64,000 bases of DNA from Symsagittifera roscoffensis (taxonomy: Eukaryota > Xenacoelomorpha > Acoela > Convolutidae): NCBI RefSeq assembly GCF_963678635.1, contig NC_087067.1:14459018-14523017 (forward strand), written 5' to 3'. Within the stretch, counting starts at the first letter, position 1; each line of letters begins with the position of its first letter. Position numbers and translations under genes: made by a program. The notes under the pieces are model-generated. The model searched no databases, had not been told where the DNA came from, and saw only the letters and a list, made by a program, of their open reading frames with translations. Shown here piece by piece: positions 8,734 through 18,000 of this stretch.

Positions 8734-11700
8734 TCAGCCTATACTTAAGTAATATTTCTTATGTAGATACACTTGTATGTTCGTATCAGAGAATATCACG
8801 TGTACAAGCGCGTACAATTCCCGAGGATGCAGTCTTCCTCTATTTGGATCGTACACTGGAATCGAGAGATCCTTCACGTCCATTTCCACAAGGAAGTCCC
8901 TCAGCCTCGTCAAAGACAAGACTAGGTTTTCTGGGTCCACGTGCTGCTTTTCTGTCGCCCTCGTTACCAAGAAGCATAAGTACTTTCCCGGTATCTGCGA
9001 CACCGCCGGAGATAAGGCTGCTACGCCCCCTATCCCTGGTCTTTGCTTCCAAAGGAATTCCACGTTTTTGTATTCCCTCTTAAAATCTGCCGCTAGCGCC
9101 GTCCTAAAACTCATGTCTGCGGTGATTGCTATTGCACATGTTCTGTTTGTGAGTATGAAATCACTATCTGTTAGTACTATGTTACTTGAATATTCATTTG
9201 GTAAATTAAAATATGACTCAACTACCCTGCCTATGTCAGGTTTCTTAGGTTCTTCGCCTGTTTCTGCTTCTAAGTCTCCTGTTTCTCTTGCTATTCTTAA
9301 TTTTTTTATTATCAAGTTTTCAGTGTGGGTAAGTCCTACCCCCACTCCCCGGACAAAAATATCCATCGGCGTCCCCGTCGATCGCATACCGGGTATTAAG
9401 TCAAGATTAGAAGCTGGAATGAGTAGTCGTCCTTCCTGGGCAGCCCAGGAAGGATCATCTCGTTCGGTCTTAATGTATTTCGCGCTTTCACGATCTACGT
9501 CTTGAATCGTAACGCTGGTCTCTTTAGGGTCTGATGTCATTTCGTTCAGCCACTCTAAGACACGCAGGTTCGTCTGGTCTTGTTCATATGACTGCTGTTG
9601 CTCATCGTCAAATTCTACCTCGGGTTTCGACCAGTCGTCAACCCACTCATCGTTATGATCATCGACTATGTCAATGTCTTGTGACACAGTTATTTCTTCT
9701 AAACCCACTACTTCCTCCACTACTTTCTTCAGATCTATCCCATCCACTACAAAGTCGTCACCGTAAGGATTGTATTTCTTTCTTGGTCTCGTCCCTTCCT
9801 TCTGACGAGTCTGAATCGTGAACGGAAGATCTGGTTCCAAGTTCTTGGGAACATCTGTCTGTTCGGGATCCTGCCAATCCTCTTCTGCGTAGGGTAAGGT
9901 TTCATCGTCCGCTTCGATCTTTTCGTTTGGATCCAGGTCCAGCGGTGTATCCGTACCTTCCTCTACGATTTCGTTTCCATCGTTCTTCTCCCTGGTGCCT
10001 TTTTCATTGACCTCACAAGCAGGATCCATCATTAGATAATCCCCTTCTTCCATGTCTGCAGGTATACACCAGTCTTCTGTCGATGGATTGTGTGGCTTGA
10101 TGTTTTCGTAGTGGGCGGTTCGGCCAGTACTCAGTCTATAAAAGCGTCCCTCTTGGTGCACCTCTGTAATCGTGAAGGGTCCCCTCCATTTCTTTAGAAG
10201 CTTCTTTGTCCCTTTCGGTGGTATAACGTTCTGAAATACCCATACGTAGTCTCCCACTGAGTAAGCCTTTGCACCAGCTGCTTTCTTGTCGAATCTTTTC
10301 CTCTGCCTTGCCTGTGCCTGCTGAGTGTTTCGTCTACACAAATCGTTCAACTCCTGTTGGCGTTTGATCACATCCCTCACGTAGACCTGTGGGGACGTTT
10401 TCTTTCCCTCATATTCTGGGTAGAAGAATGTCAAGGGTAAAGACTTCTCGTGTCCCGTCAGCATCATGTGTGGACTAACTCCAGTGGTGGAGTGTTGCGT
10501 GCTATTATAAGCTCCCATCACCTGTGGAAGGTATCTGTCCCAATCGGTCATGTACCTGGAACAATATACCCTCAGCATCGACACTAACGTCCTATTCTGT
10601 CTTTCCACTAAGCCATTCGTCTGAGGGTGGTATGTCGTGGAGTGAGCCTGAGCGACTTGTGACCGTCTCATAAGCTCTTTCGTAAGCTCGCCTACGAAAG
10701 CCGTTCCATTGTCCGATTGAAACGTCATTGGACAATCATGTCTTGCTATCCACGTATTGATCAGGTGGTCGCATGTCTCTTCCGCCGAGGCAGTTATGCA
10801 GGGCACGGCCTCTGCATACTTCGTGAAGTGATATATCATGACCAAGACTTGGTTGTAACCGCTGTCTGTCATGCATATCTTCTGGTGATCTATCTGCACC
10901 ACCTCGTTGAATTCAGACGACTCAATCGATTGTAAAGGAAACCGCAACTTCCTAGGATCCTTGACCTGTTGGCATGACAGACATGCTGTCACCCATTTCT
11001 CGCATGCCTTTTTCATCCCAGGCCACTCAAAGCGCTTCAGGATCCTCTGATACACTTTGTCGATCCCTTGATGGCCCATCTGATCATGCGACCTGAATAA
11101 TAGTTCTGTCTGATAGAGTTGCGGCAACACTATCGCGTTATATTTGTATAAGACCTTGTCTTCTTCTCTTCTCCTGCAAGCCACGATCCCGTCGTTGTTC
11201 AGATATAATCTCCCCTCCTTCTGCATGAAGTATTGTCTCAGGATCCTATAGCTGTCTTCTTCCAGGTCACCTTTGTCTGGTGCACCGTTTTCTATCCACC
11301 TTTTTAGGTTGCTTGTCATGCGATCATTTCTCTGCGCCCTTAGAAGGTCCGAGAGTCTGTATCTCGCCTTCAAGTACGTCTTCATGACCCTCATCTGACT
11401 ATTCAGCTCGTTGGGCTGATGTGTGTCTTCTTCCATCTTAACGCACCAAATCTTCGCCAACGGTTGTGTTTCTTGCTGAAACGGTTGAAGATTAGTCCTG
11501 ACTGCCTCTTTCTGTGGCAATAAGCTCATCGACCGCTTTGATACTGCTATTGTTTCTAAGTCATCTGCTGCGTTGTCAAAGACTTTTTCGCTTGGTATTA
11601 GGTAGCGATCACTGTCAGGATCCTGGTACACTTCTCTGTCCAGGTCCCTTGCCCGAGTTTCCACTAGTAGCGTGTGTATCGCTAGTTCTGACAGTTCTGA

Positions 11701-13761
11701 TCCCGAGTTCGAATTCCTGTCGGAATAGGTATCTATTCCTGAGTTTCGGGAATCATCATCCGTCGAATGTGTTGTGCTGGAGACTGCACGCTCCTCCAGA
11801 TCATGTCTGTATTTCCTTCGCATCCATCTGAACTCCCCGGACAAAACCTTGTTCTCTAGGTCCTGTTTCTCATCGGGAATTTTCTCGTCTATCTCGGACT
11901 CCCCGGACAAATTCACTTGTCCCGGGTGTTGATCTTGTGATCGCTGGTTTTTCTCCTTATCCTTCTCCCCGGACAAATAGTCTTGCAGCCGATTTTGTTC
12001 TGCAACTTCACCCTCTTTATCCCGGTCTACAAAGGTGACAGTATTCTTTTGCTTGCCGCTCTCCTGTCCTTTCTGTCCGTAAGAAGTACTGGTTAAAATC
12101 TCTTGGGGTATTGAGGATACTAGTTTCTGAACTATTGTCCTACAATCCCTCTCGTTCTCTTCGTGTTGTCGTCTGGACGGCATGATCTTGACCTTCTCAC
12201 TGACTGTTAGCGATGCCACTGCTGCTGTCCACTCGGGGTTATCTCTGGTCACTTCTCTTTCTAACAATCCACCCAGCATCCGCATCACTTGGGGTGTGAC
12301 TTGCAACGTTTTATCCAATAATGAGAGGCTGTTTATATTCATGCGAGAGAGTTCTTGCTGGACCAGGTTCGAGCGCAGCAACAGATCCAAGGGGACCGGG
12401 TCCTCCCTTGACAGGATCTTTATCTCGGCTGCTTTCTCTACAGGTAACTCAGGGTGCCCTGGAATTGGATGTCCAGACTTATCCAACCATCTCGTTAAAG
12501 GAAGCGCTTCATAAGTTTCTTTGTCCAGAAACGAGAATCCCTCCTTTATTTCCGCCTGATTGGCCTGCTTCTGCTCCAACCTTTCATAGAACTCAGTTTT
12601 CTTACTGAGGCTGTCAGCATTCTGGTGTTTATCACGCATCCTATGTTCGATTATCATATGGTGGCCATCCAGTCTTACTATCCATCTACCAATATAACTC
12701 TGATCCATCGAGTAGGTCTTCAACCAGGATAACGCTCTGTTGTCCACGCGTAACTTGAAGGGAGCGCTCCCCAAGTATGCACGGTACTTCTCCACGAAGG
12801 TGACTACTGCAAACATTTCTGCTTTTGGTGCGCCATATTTCATCTCTGTGTCACTCAAGACTTTGCTGCCGTATGCAATGGGACGGAGAACTGTTCTTCC
12901 GTTCCATTCTTGCTCTTGATGCAATATTCCTGAGATGGCCACCACCGATGCGTCTGTGTCAAGAACATACATGCCCTTTTCTGTAGGCATGCCCAGCACT
13001 GGCGCTTCGCACAGTTCCCGCTTTATGTTCTCGAAAGCAACTTGTGCCTCATCGTTCCATTCGAACTTCTTCCCTTTGTTGCGCATCAGCTTCTGCATCG
13101 GATACACCTTGTCCGCATATCCTTTAATGAATTCACGGTAGTAATTGGCAAACCCTAGGAAGCTCATGAGCTGTGTGTCCTTTCTAGGAGCTTTCCATGT
13201 CAACACTGCTTCCACTGCTTCCGGGTCCGTCCTCACGCCATGCCTATCCACCATCCTTCCTAGGTACTTTATCGAATCCCTAAGGGTTTCACATTTCGAT
13301 GGTTTGCACTTTAATCCTGCTCTTTTCTTGCATCCAAAGACCTCATCGAGTCTATCAATGTGGTCTTCCAGGGTCGGTGTCGCTATGACCACGTCATCCA
13401 CGTAACACATCACGAGATTCCCGTACTTCTTGGTTACTCTCGTCAAAACCTGAGCCATCAGTCTTTGAAAAGTGGCCGTTGCATTGCACAAGCCGAAGGG
13501 CATCCTCTTCCACTGGTACAACCCCAATTCGCACGCGAAACCGGTTTTTTCCCTATCCTTCTTCCGCAAAGGAACCTGCCAGAAGGCAGAACCCAAGTCC
13601 AATGTGGTGAAGAACTTTGCATCACCAAGTTTAGATAGGCTCTCGTCTATTCGCGGTATCGGGTACGCATCTTTAATCGTTACCGCGTTCAAGTAACGAA
13701 AGTCGCAACAAAATCTAAGCTGCCCCCTTTCTTTTTCGCCATGACTACCCCGCAAGCCCAC
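8734..13761 (-). CDS. pol: Pol of the giant retroelement: RT (most), RNase H, integrase, GPY/F-like module and C-terminal macro-like domain
   Basis: The frame is open from 13761; the conserved RT sequence joins at the G-run 13727-13723, where one base seems lost. Landmarks by residue of this frame: RT with YVDD at 120-123; RNase H with acidic residues near D268/D270, E315, D340 and D383; a ~500-residue acidic, low-complexity spacer; integrase HHCC zinc-binding region ~890-926; catalytic D/D/E near 957, 1014 and 1050; a WRGPF module near 1190, as in Ty3/gypsy integrases; another acidic spacer; then ~1540-1667 a domain that reads like a macro domain of the TARG1/OARD1 type. That last domain shows ADMSFRTALAADFK, GGVAAL, LCFLVTRATEKQH, DLSIPVYD and DTNIQVYL in the right order. 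Domain order RT-RH-IN places the element in Ty3/gypsy. The C-terminal extension is unusual for the group. Confidence 0.9.
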   Translation of the reverse strand: MGLRGSHGEKERGQLRFCCDFRYLNAVTIKDAYPIPRIDESLSKLGDAKFFTTLDLGSAFWQVPLRKKDREKTGFACELGLYQWKRMPFGLCNATATFQRLMAQVLTRVTKKYGNLVMCYVDDVVIATPTLEDHIDRLDEVFGCKKRAGLKCKPSKCETLRDSIKYLGRMVDRHGVRTDPEAVEAVLTWKAPRKDTQLMSFLGFANYYREFIKGYADKVYPMQKLMRNKGKKFEWNDEAQVAFENIKRELCEAPVLGMPTEKGMYVLDTDASVVAISGILHQEQEWNGRTVLRPIAYGSKVLSDTEMKYGAPKAEMFAVVTFVEKYRAYLGSAPFKLRVDNRALSWLKTYSMDQSYIGRWIVRLDGHHMIIEHRMRDKHQNADSLSKKTEFYERLEQKQANQAEIKEGFSFLDKETYEALPLTRWLDKSGHPIPGHPELPVEKAAEIKILSREDPVPLDLLLRSNLVQQELSRMNINSLSLLDKTLQVTPQVMRMLGGLLEREVTRDNPEWTAAVASLTVSEKVKIMPSRRQHEENERDCRTIVQKLVSSIPQEILTSTSYGQKGQESGKQKNTVTFVDRDKEGEVAEQNRLQDYLSGEKDKEKNQRSQDQHPGQVNLSGESEIDEKIPDEKQDLENKVLSGEFRWMRRKYRHDLEERAVSSTTHSTDDDSRNSGIDTYSDRNSNSGSELSELAIHTLLVETRARDLDREVYQDPDSDRYLIPSEKVFDNAADDLETIAVSKRSMSLLPQKEAVRTNLQPFQQETQPLAKIWCVKMEEDTHQPNELNSQMRVMKTYLKARYRLSDLLRAQRNDRMTSNLKRWIENGAPDKGDLEEDSYRILRQYFMQKEGRLYLNNDGIVACRRREEDKVLYKYNAIVLPQLYQTELLFRSHDQMGHQGIDKVYQRILKRFEWPGMKKACEKWVTACLSCQQVKDPRKLRFPLQSIESSEFNEVVQIDHQKICMTDSGYNQVLVMIYHFTKYAEAVPCITASAEETCDHLINTWIARHDCPMTFQSDNGTAFVGELTKELMRRSQVAQAHSTTYHPQTNGLVERQNRTLVSMLRVYCSRYMTDWDRYLPQVMGAYNSTQHSTTGVSPHMMLTGHEKSLPLTFFYPEYEGKKTSPQVYVRDVIKRQQELNDLCRRNTQQAQARQRKRFDKKAAGAKAYSVGDYVWVFQNVIPPKGTKKLLKKWRGPFTITEVHQEGRFYRLSTGRTAHYENIKPHNPSTEDWCIPADMEEGDYLMMDPACEVNEKGTREKNDGNEIVEEGTDTPLDLDPNEKIEADDETLPYAEEDWQDPEQTDVPKNLEPDLPFTIQTRQKEGTRPRKKYNPYGDDFVVDGIDLKKVVEEVVGLEEITVSQDIDIVDDHNDEWVDDWSKPEVEFDDEQQQSYEQDQTNLRVLEWLNEMTSDPKETSVTIQDVDRESAKYIKTERDDPSWAAQEGRLLIPASNLDLIPGMRSTGTPMDIFVRGVGVGLTHTENLIIKKLRIARETGDLEAETGEEPKKPDIGRVVESYFNLPNEYSSNIVLTDSDFILTNRTCAIAITADMSFRTALAADFKREYKNVEFLWKQRPGIGGVAALSPAVSQIPGKYLCFLVTRATEKQHVDPENLVLSLTRLRDFLVEMDVKDLSIPVYDPNRGRLHPRELYALVHVIFSDTNIQVYLHKKYYLSIG

Positions 13762-13976
13762 GGCGATTTCGAGGGTTCTATCATGTCGTATTCAAGCAAC
13801 ATTTCTATTTCCGCTCGGCACGCTTCCGATTTATGTGGCGTCATTCGCCTTGCGCCTTCCCTATGGGGAACGGCGCCCTCTTCTAGTTCGATTTCGTGTT
13901 CGACGAAATTACAGCAACCGATGTCCGCCTTATGTTTTGAAAATACTTCGGCGTTCCGATTTAGGAGGTCCCGCAA
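13689..13976 (-). CDS. N-terminal part of RT in a separate frame
   Basis: This segment encodes the standard RT entry of Ty3/gypsy Pol: a linker (LRDLLNRNAEVFSKHKADIG), the VEHEIEL stretch and SPWACGVVMAKKKGG. It is frame-shifted by -1 from the protease upstream (overlap 13964-13991) and by -1 from the rest of RT downstream. The downstream change falls exactly in AAAGGGGGC (G-run 13727-13723); one more G would rejoin the conserved KKKGG/QLRF motif. A one-base loss, or a homopolymer assembly error, is the simplest reading. Confidence 0.8.
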   Translation of the reverse strand: MRDLLNRNAEVFSKHKADIGCCNFVEHEIELEEGAVPHREGARRMTPHKSEACRAEIEMLLEYDMIEPSKSPWACGVVMAKKKGGSLDFVATFVT

Positions 13977-15082
13977 TTTTCGAAATCTCCCTCACCTATT
14001 TTTCCTTTTGAATGTTCTATCTCTGGCAAAACCGGTTTGTCAGATTCTAGTTCGTATGACGAGGGGCGTTCCGGAAAATTCGAGCAGCTTGATAAGCCGT
14101 CGTCCGTTTCGGATTTCATTGAAAACAATTTATGAATAGATTTTAATTCATTAATCCTCTTTAAAATTTTATCTTTATTGGCATGATAAGGACAGTCTTT
14201 CACATTATGTTTCTTCAAGTTTTGTGTCTCTTCATAGTCGGTCCTCATCGGCAATGCGTAACCAAGCTTCTTTCCACGCTGGATTGAAACCGTGGTGTCC
14301 AGTGTGTTCAACAACACACTGACACACAGTCCGTTTCGCGTTACCGAGAAGCTCCGGCCTAAAATCACCGAACTCTGACTATTTGGATTCGGTACTAAGC
14401 AAACTTGTTTACTATCACTTAACGCATTTAAATTTCTCATTCTAAAAATCGCTACTACAGCTTGTCCTGGTTGTAATTTTACTTTTCTATCCAAAAAAAC
14501 TGGTACCTTATTTTCATCTGTTATTATCCTATTAATTGGTCTCTTAACATACTTTCGGTCCGGGTTTCTAATCCGTATTAGACCGTTGTTCAAGTCAATC
14601 ATCACGTCAAAATTCCTGACAAAATCTCTGCCCAAAATGAATTGGTCGGCGTCGTCCAGATTCTCTACCACCAGGAAGCTCATCCAAAGGTCTCGTCCTC
14701 CCATGTGAAGGACCGTTATCGGTGTTCTTCCGGCTACGTAGATGGCTCCTCGATTTGCGGCGGCCAGTCGGAGGTTCGTAGGAATCAGATCTTCCCGTGT
14801 GAAGCCCATTCTTTCCCAAGTTTTTATCGGCATCACACTCACCACCGCTCCTGTGTCCAGAAGCCCTGTGACTCCGATTTTTGTTCCGTTGGTGTCGAGC
14901 AGGTGTGCTGTCACATCTGCTTCATATCCAATGTGTACCGCGTCTTGTTCCATCATGGCGTCATGGCCTATCCTGCGGACTTTGAGTTCCTCTTCACCCA
15001 AATGGATCTGCCCCATCTGGTCATCATCTGTTGTTATGTAAGTCCTGGTGTAGATACTAATTCCATCCACGTTCAGCATCAC
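13961..15082 (-). CDS. Aspartic protease region of the giant retroelement
   Basis: The frame follows the Gag TAA with only four sense codons between (GGG CCG TAT CAA), then GTG ATG, all in the Gag frame. The retropepsin signature LLDTGA lies at residues ~74-79 (catalytic D76), with the matching ILGRDF motif at ~149-154; residues before and after form the usual beta-rich retropepsin fold. The C-terminal ~150 residues are a linker towards RT. Retropepsins cut the Gag-Pol polyprotein during particle maturation. Because the frame is the same as Gag, stop-codon readthrough is the likely way to make Gag-Pol, as in gammaretroviruses. The frame ends at TAA 13963-13961, where RT begins in the -1 frame. 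Confidence 0.88.
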   Translation of the reverse strand: MMLNVDGISIYTRTYITTDDDQMGQIHLGEEELKVRRIGHDAMMEQDAVHIGYEADVTAHLLDTNGTKIGVTGLLDTGAVVSVMPIKTWERMGFTREDLIPTNLRLAAANRGAIYVAGRTPITVLHMGGRDLWMSFLVVENLDDADQFILGRDFVRNFDVMIDLNNGLIRIRNPDRKYVKRPINRIITDENKVPVFLDRKVKLQPGQAVVAIFRMRNLNALSDSKQVCLVPNPNSQSSVILGRSFSVTRNGLCVSVLLNTLDTTVSIQRGKKLGYALPMRTDYEETQNLKKHNVKDCPYHANKDKILKRINELKSIHKLFSMKSETDDGLSSCSNFPERPSSYELESDKPVLPEIEHSKGKIGEGDFENCGTS

Positions 15083-15094
15083 TTGATACGGCCC

Positions 15095-18000
15095 TTAGAC
15101 TTCTAGGTAGCGTCCATGAAGTTTCTTCATGCGAGGGCCACCCGTCGTTAGTAGTGCCCTCACAGCCCTTGACTCGGTGCGTGGCTCCATCTGCCTCAGA
15201 TAGTCTGCATATGTGTCCAAATGCATCAAAGTGAACTCAGACGGTTCACTCAGATTTCTGATTACCTGATGCCCTGCCACCGAGATTATCGACTGTATTT
15301 TACTTCCTTGCGGTGCCATACCGAACCTCTGACCAGAGATAACATTAAGTTTCATGCTCAAGCTGCTTTGTGCTTTTGCCTCTTCAACTTCCGTTGCTTC
15401 GAAGGCGTTCAGTTGCTCCTGTAATTTCTCATTCTCCAGCTCGAGTTTCACCTTTTGTTCAATCTCTTTCGTCACTAGTTGCTGCTGTACTCTATTTATA
15501 GCATCCCTCGCAGCTGCCTTATAATCGATTTTGAAGTCATCGGACACAGTTGCTGGTTCCAGTGCACGTGCTTCTTCTGTTACCGCTTGCATCTTCTTTG
15601 CCACCAGCTCTTGAGGTTTATCCTTTCTGCGTGCCTCCGCTTCACTCAAAAGTCGAGCCTTGCTGGCTTTCACTCCTGGCAAAGCTTCTTCATGTCTTGG
15701 ATGCTTGATGTCTGCCACTGCATCCCAGAATTGCGGACAATCTGATTTAAAATGACCTTCCAAGTTGCAAAAGAAGCACCTCGGGCCGAATTTCGCAATT
15801 ACTCCTCTCATGAAATCCTCATGGTCCAACTCTGACGCATCTTCGTCCTCGAGGCTAAAGTCTATTGCTTTCATGCCTTGTTTGGAAGCTGGGCATGCTG
15901 ACACATGATGGTCCGTTGAACTGCAATTAGCACAAGAGCGTCTCTTGTCCATATCATCCCTCGGTTTGTACCAATTGTTCCCTTGGTTCGCTGGTCCGTT
16001 GTTAAAATTGCCATAATTGTCCTTGTAATATCCAGATCTCGAAGGAGGTTTCAACAAAAGATACTCTTTTGATTTGAGCCTCAACTCCTCCGGTATTGGC
16101 GCATTAGTTGATAGTGGTGTGTAATGCGTTGCTAGCATCGTACGAAGTTCATCATTTTTCACACCATCGATAAATTTTGAGGCTACGGCCAGGTTCATCC
16201 TTCGGTTTGACTCATCCGGTTGGCTGCGTCTTCTGAGCATTTCCAAATCATCGAGAAACTTGTCTATTGTTTCATCCTCTCGTTGCCTCTGTTTCTCGAA
16301 GCGCATCATCGCCTGGTGCCCCTGCACCCCTGATCCGAAACGGTTTAACAAGATTTCGAAGATTTTCTCAGCAGTGTCACGTTGATACTGTTTCTTGGCC
16401 ATGACACAGTTCAGGGCTGTCCCTTCTAAGTTGCTGGTGAGCGCGCTGCATTCCTGTCTCTCCGACAAGTCCTCTTCCTCGAAATGCAGCTTCATTACCT
16501 CTATCCAGGTATCAATACAGCCATCAGATTTGTCTTTGTAGCATCTTGGCTTCTTAAAGACTCTTCTGGACTTCTCGCTGCGTTCATTGGTTCTAGATAA
16601 CCGCGTCAGGAATGTCTCCAAAGACCTGTTCAGGGGTTCAAATGCTGTGGCCATTGCCGTAGCATCCCTTGAGTGTCCCGCTTGAGTGTCCTCACACCTC
16701 GTCGAAGGCTCTGTGTGCGGTGCATCCCTGCAATCCGAATCGCCGTGAGCGTTTCCCGCTTGGCCCACGTGACTCCTCCTCGGGCTTGCATGCCCCCTGT
16801 TGCCGGAATCACTTCTCCCAGTCGCATGTGTGCCTTGCGTCGGTCGTTCGTTAGAGGTTTGTCTGTTCCCCGTTGAATTTGCTCTACTGTTCGAGACCCA
16901 TGCTGTATTACCCCTTGTGGCGTAGCCTGATGAACTGCCCCTGCCTCTAGTGGATCCATACGTCTTCCTCTTTTGATGTTCATTGAAGTTCACTTTCGGT
17001 TCCCTGCTGGGACCTCCCGAATTCGGTTCTCCTTCTTTTGGTCCACTCTTGCTGCTTAGTAGCCCGTCCAACCTATCCATGATAGCCTGAGTTCGCCTCT
17101 CCATCATCGCATCTATCTTTGTGTCAAGAGACCCAAGAGACTGCTCTTGCTGAATTCTTAACTTCTCCATGTCGGCTCTTAAGCGTAACTCCCTCTGTTC
17201 CGCCTCTCTTGTCATTCGCGACAAGTTCTTTGTCATATGTTCGTCCGTTCTTTCTTTCAAGCGTTTTTCGCTTCTGCCAACTTCCTGTCTGTTGCGGTTT
17301 ATTTCTTCCCGCAGACTTTCTCTTTCAATGTGAACTGCTCTTTCTAGTTCACTCATCCTTATCGACATCTGTTCATTTTGTTCTCCTAAACTGCCCACTA
17401 TGTTGTTCAAGGCTTCCTCTAGTGCTGCCCCGTTTTTCACGAGTGGCGTCACTAGTGGTGGTGTAACTCTGTCGGTCCCAGGTAACTTCGTGCTTGTCGA
17501 GATCCGGGCTTTGACTCTCTGCTTCAACGTCTTTTCATTATTTATTTCAGGATCCATTAACGCGTTGCCGAGCCCTCTGGTTCTACCCTCTCCAGGTTGT
17601 GGCTCCGAACTTGTCCTAATCGCGAAGTCCTTTGACTGGCCCGGTGTGTTTGCCTCTTTGCTTATCGTTGTCACTACACCAAATTTGTCCATGGTTCCAG
17701 TCTCTCTTCCGACGTGTGTCTCACTCTCCTGGATCGAACTATTGAGGCTGACTTGAGATCCAAAGTCACCTTGCTCCTCTTCATCTTCTTCCTCCTGGGA
17801 CTCACCGTCGTTCCCTGCTCCTCCTCCCATGCTGAATGGAAAGATGTTTCCGAAGGTGTTCTTCATTCTTTCTGAGAACGATGATGACGTTGTTTGTTTC
17901 CCAGTTCCGCTTGCCATCATAGTGTTGTCTGTCGGAGATCTTCTTGTTGCCGCTACCTCAGTTGAGATGTCGGACAGTTCCGTCATCTCCTCTCGATCCA

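Noticed and set aside
8777-9505. 242-codon plus-strand frame opposite the end of Pol
   Set aside because: Antisense shadow of the macro-like and spacer coding region; no own motifs.
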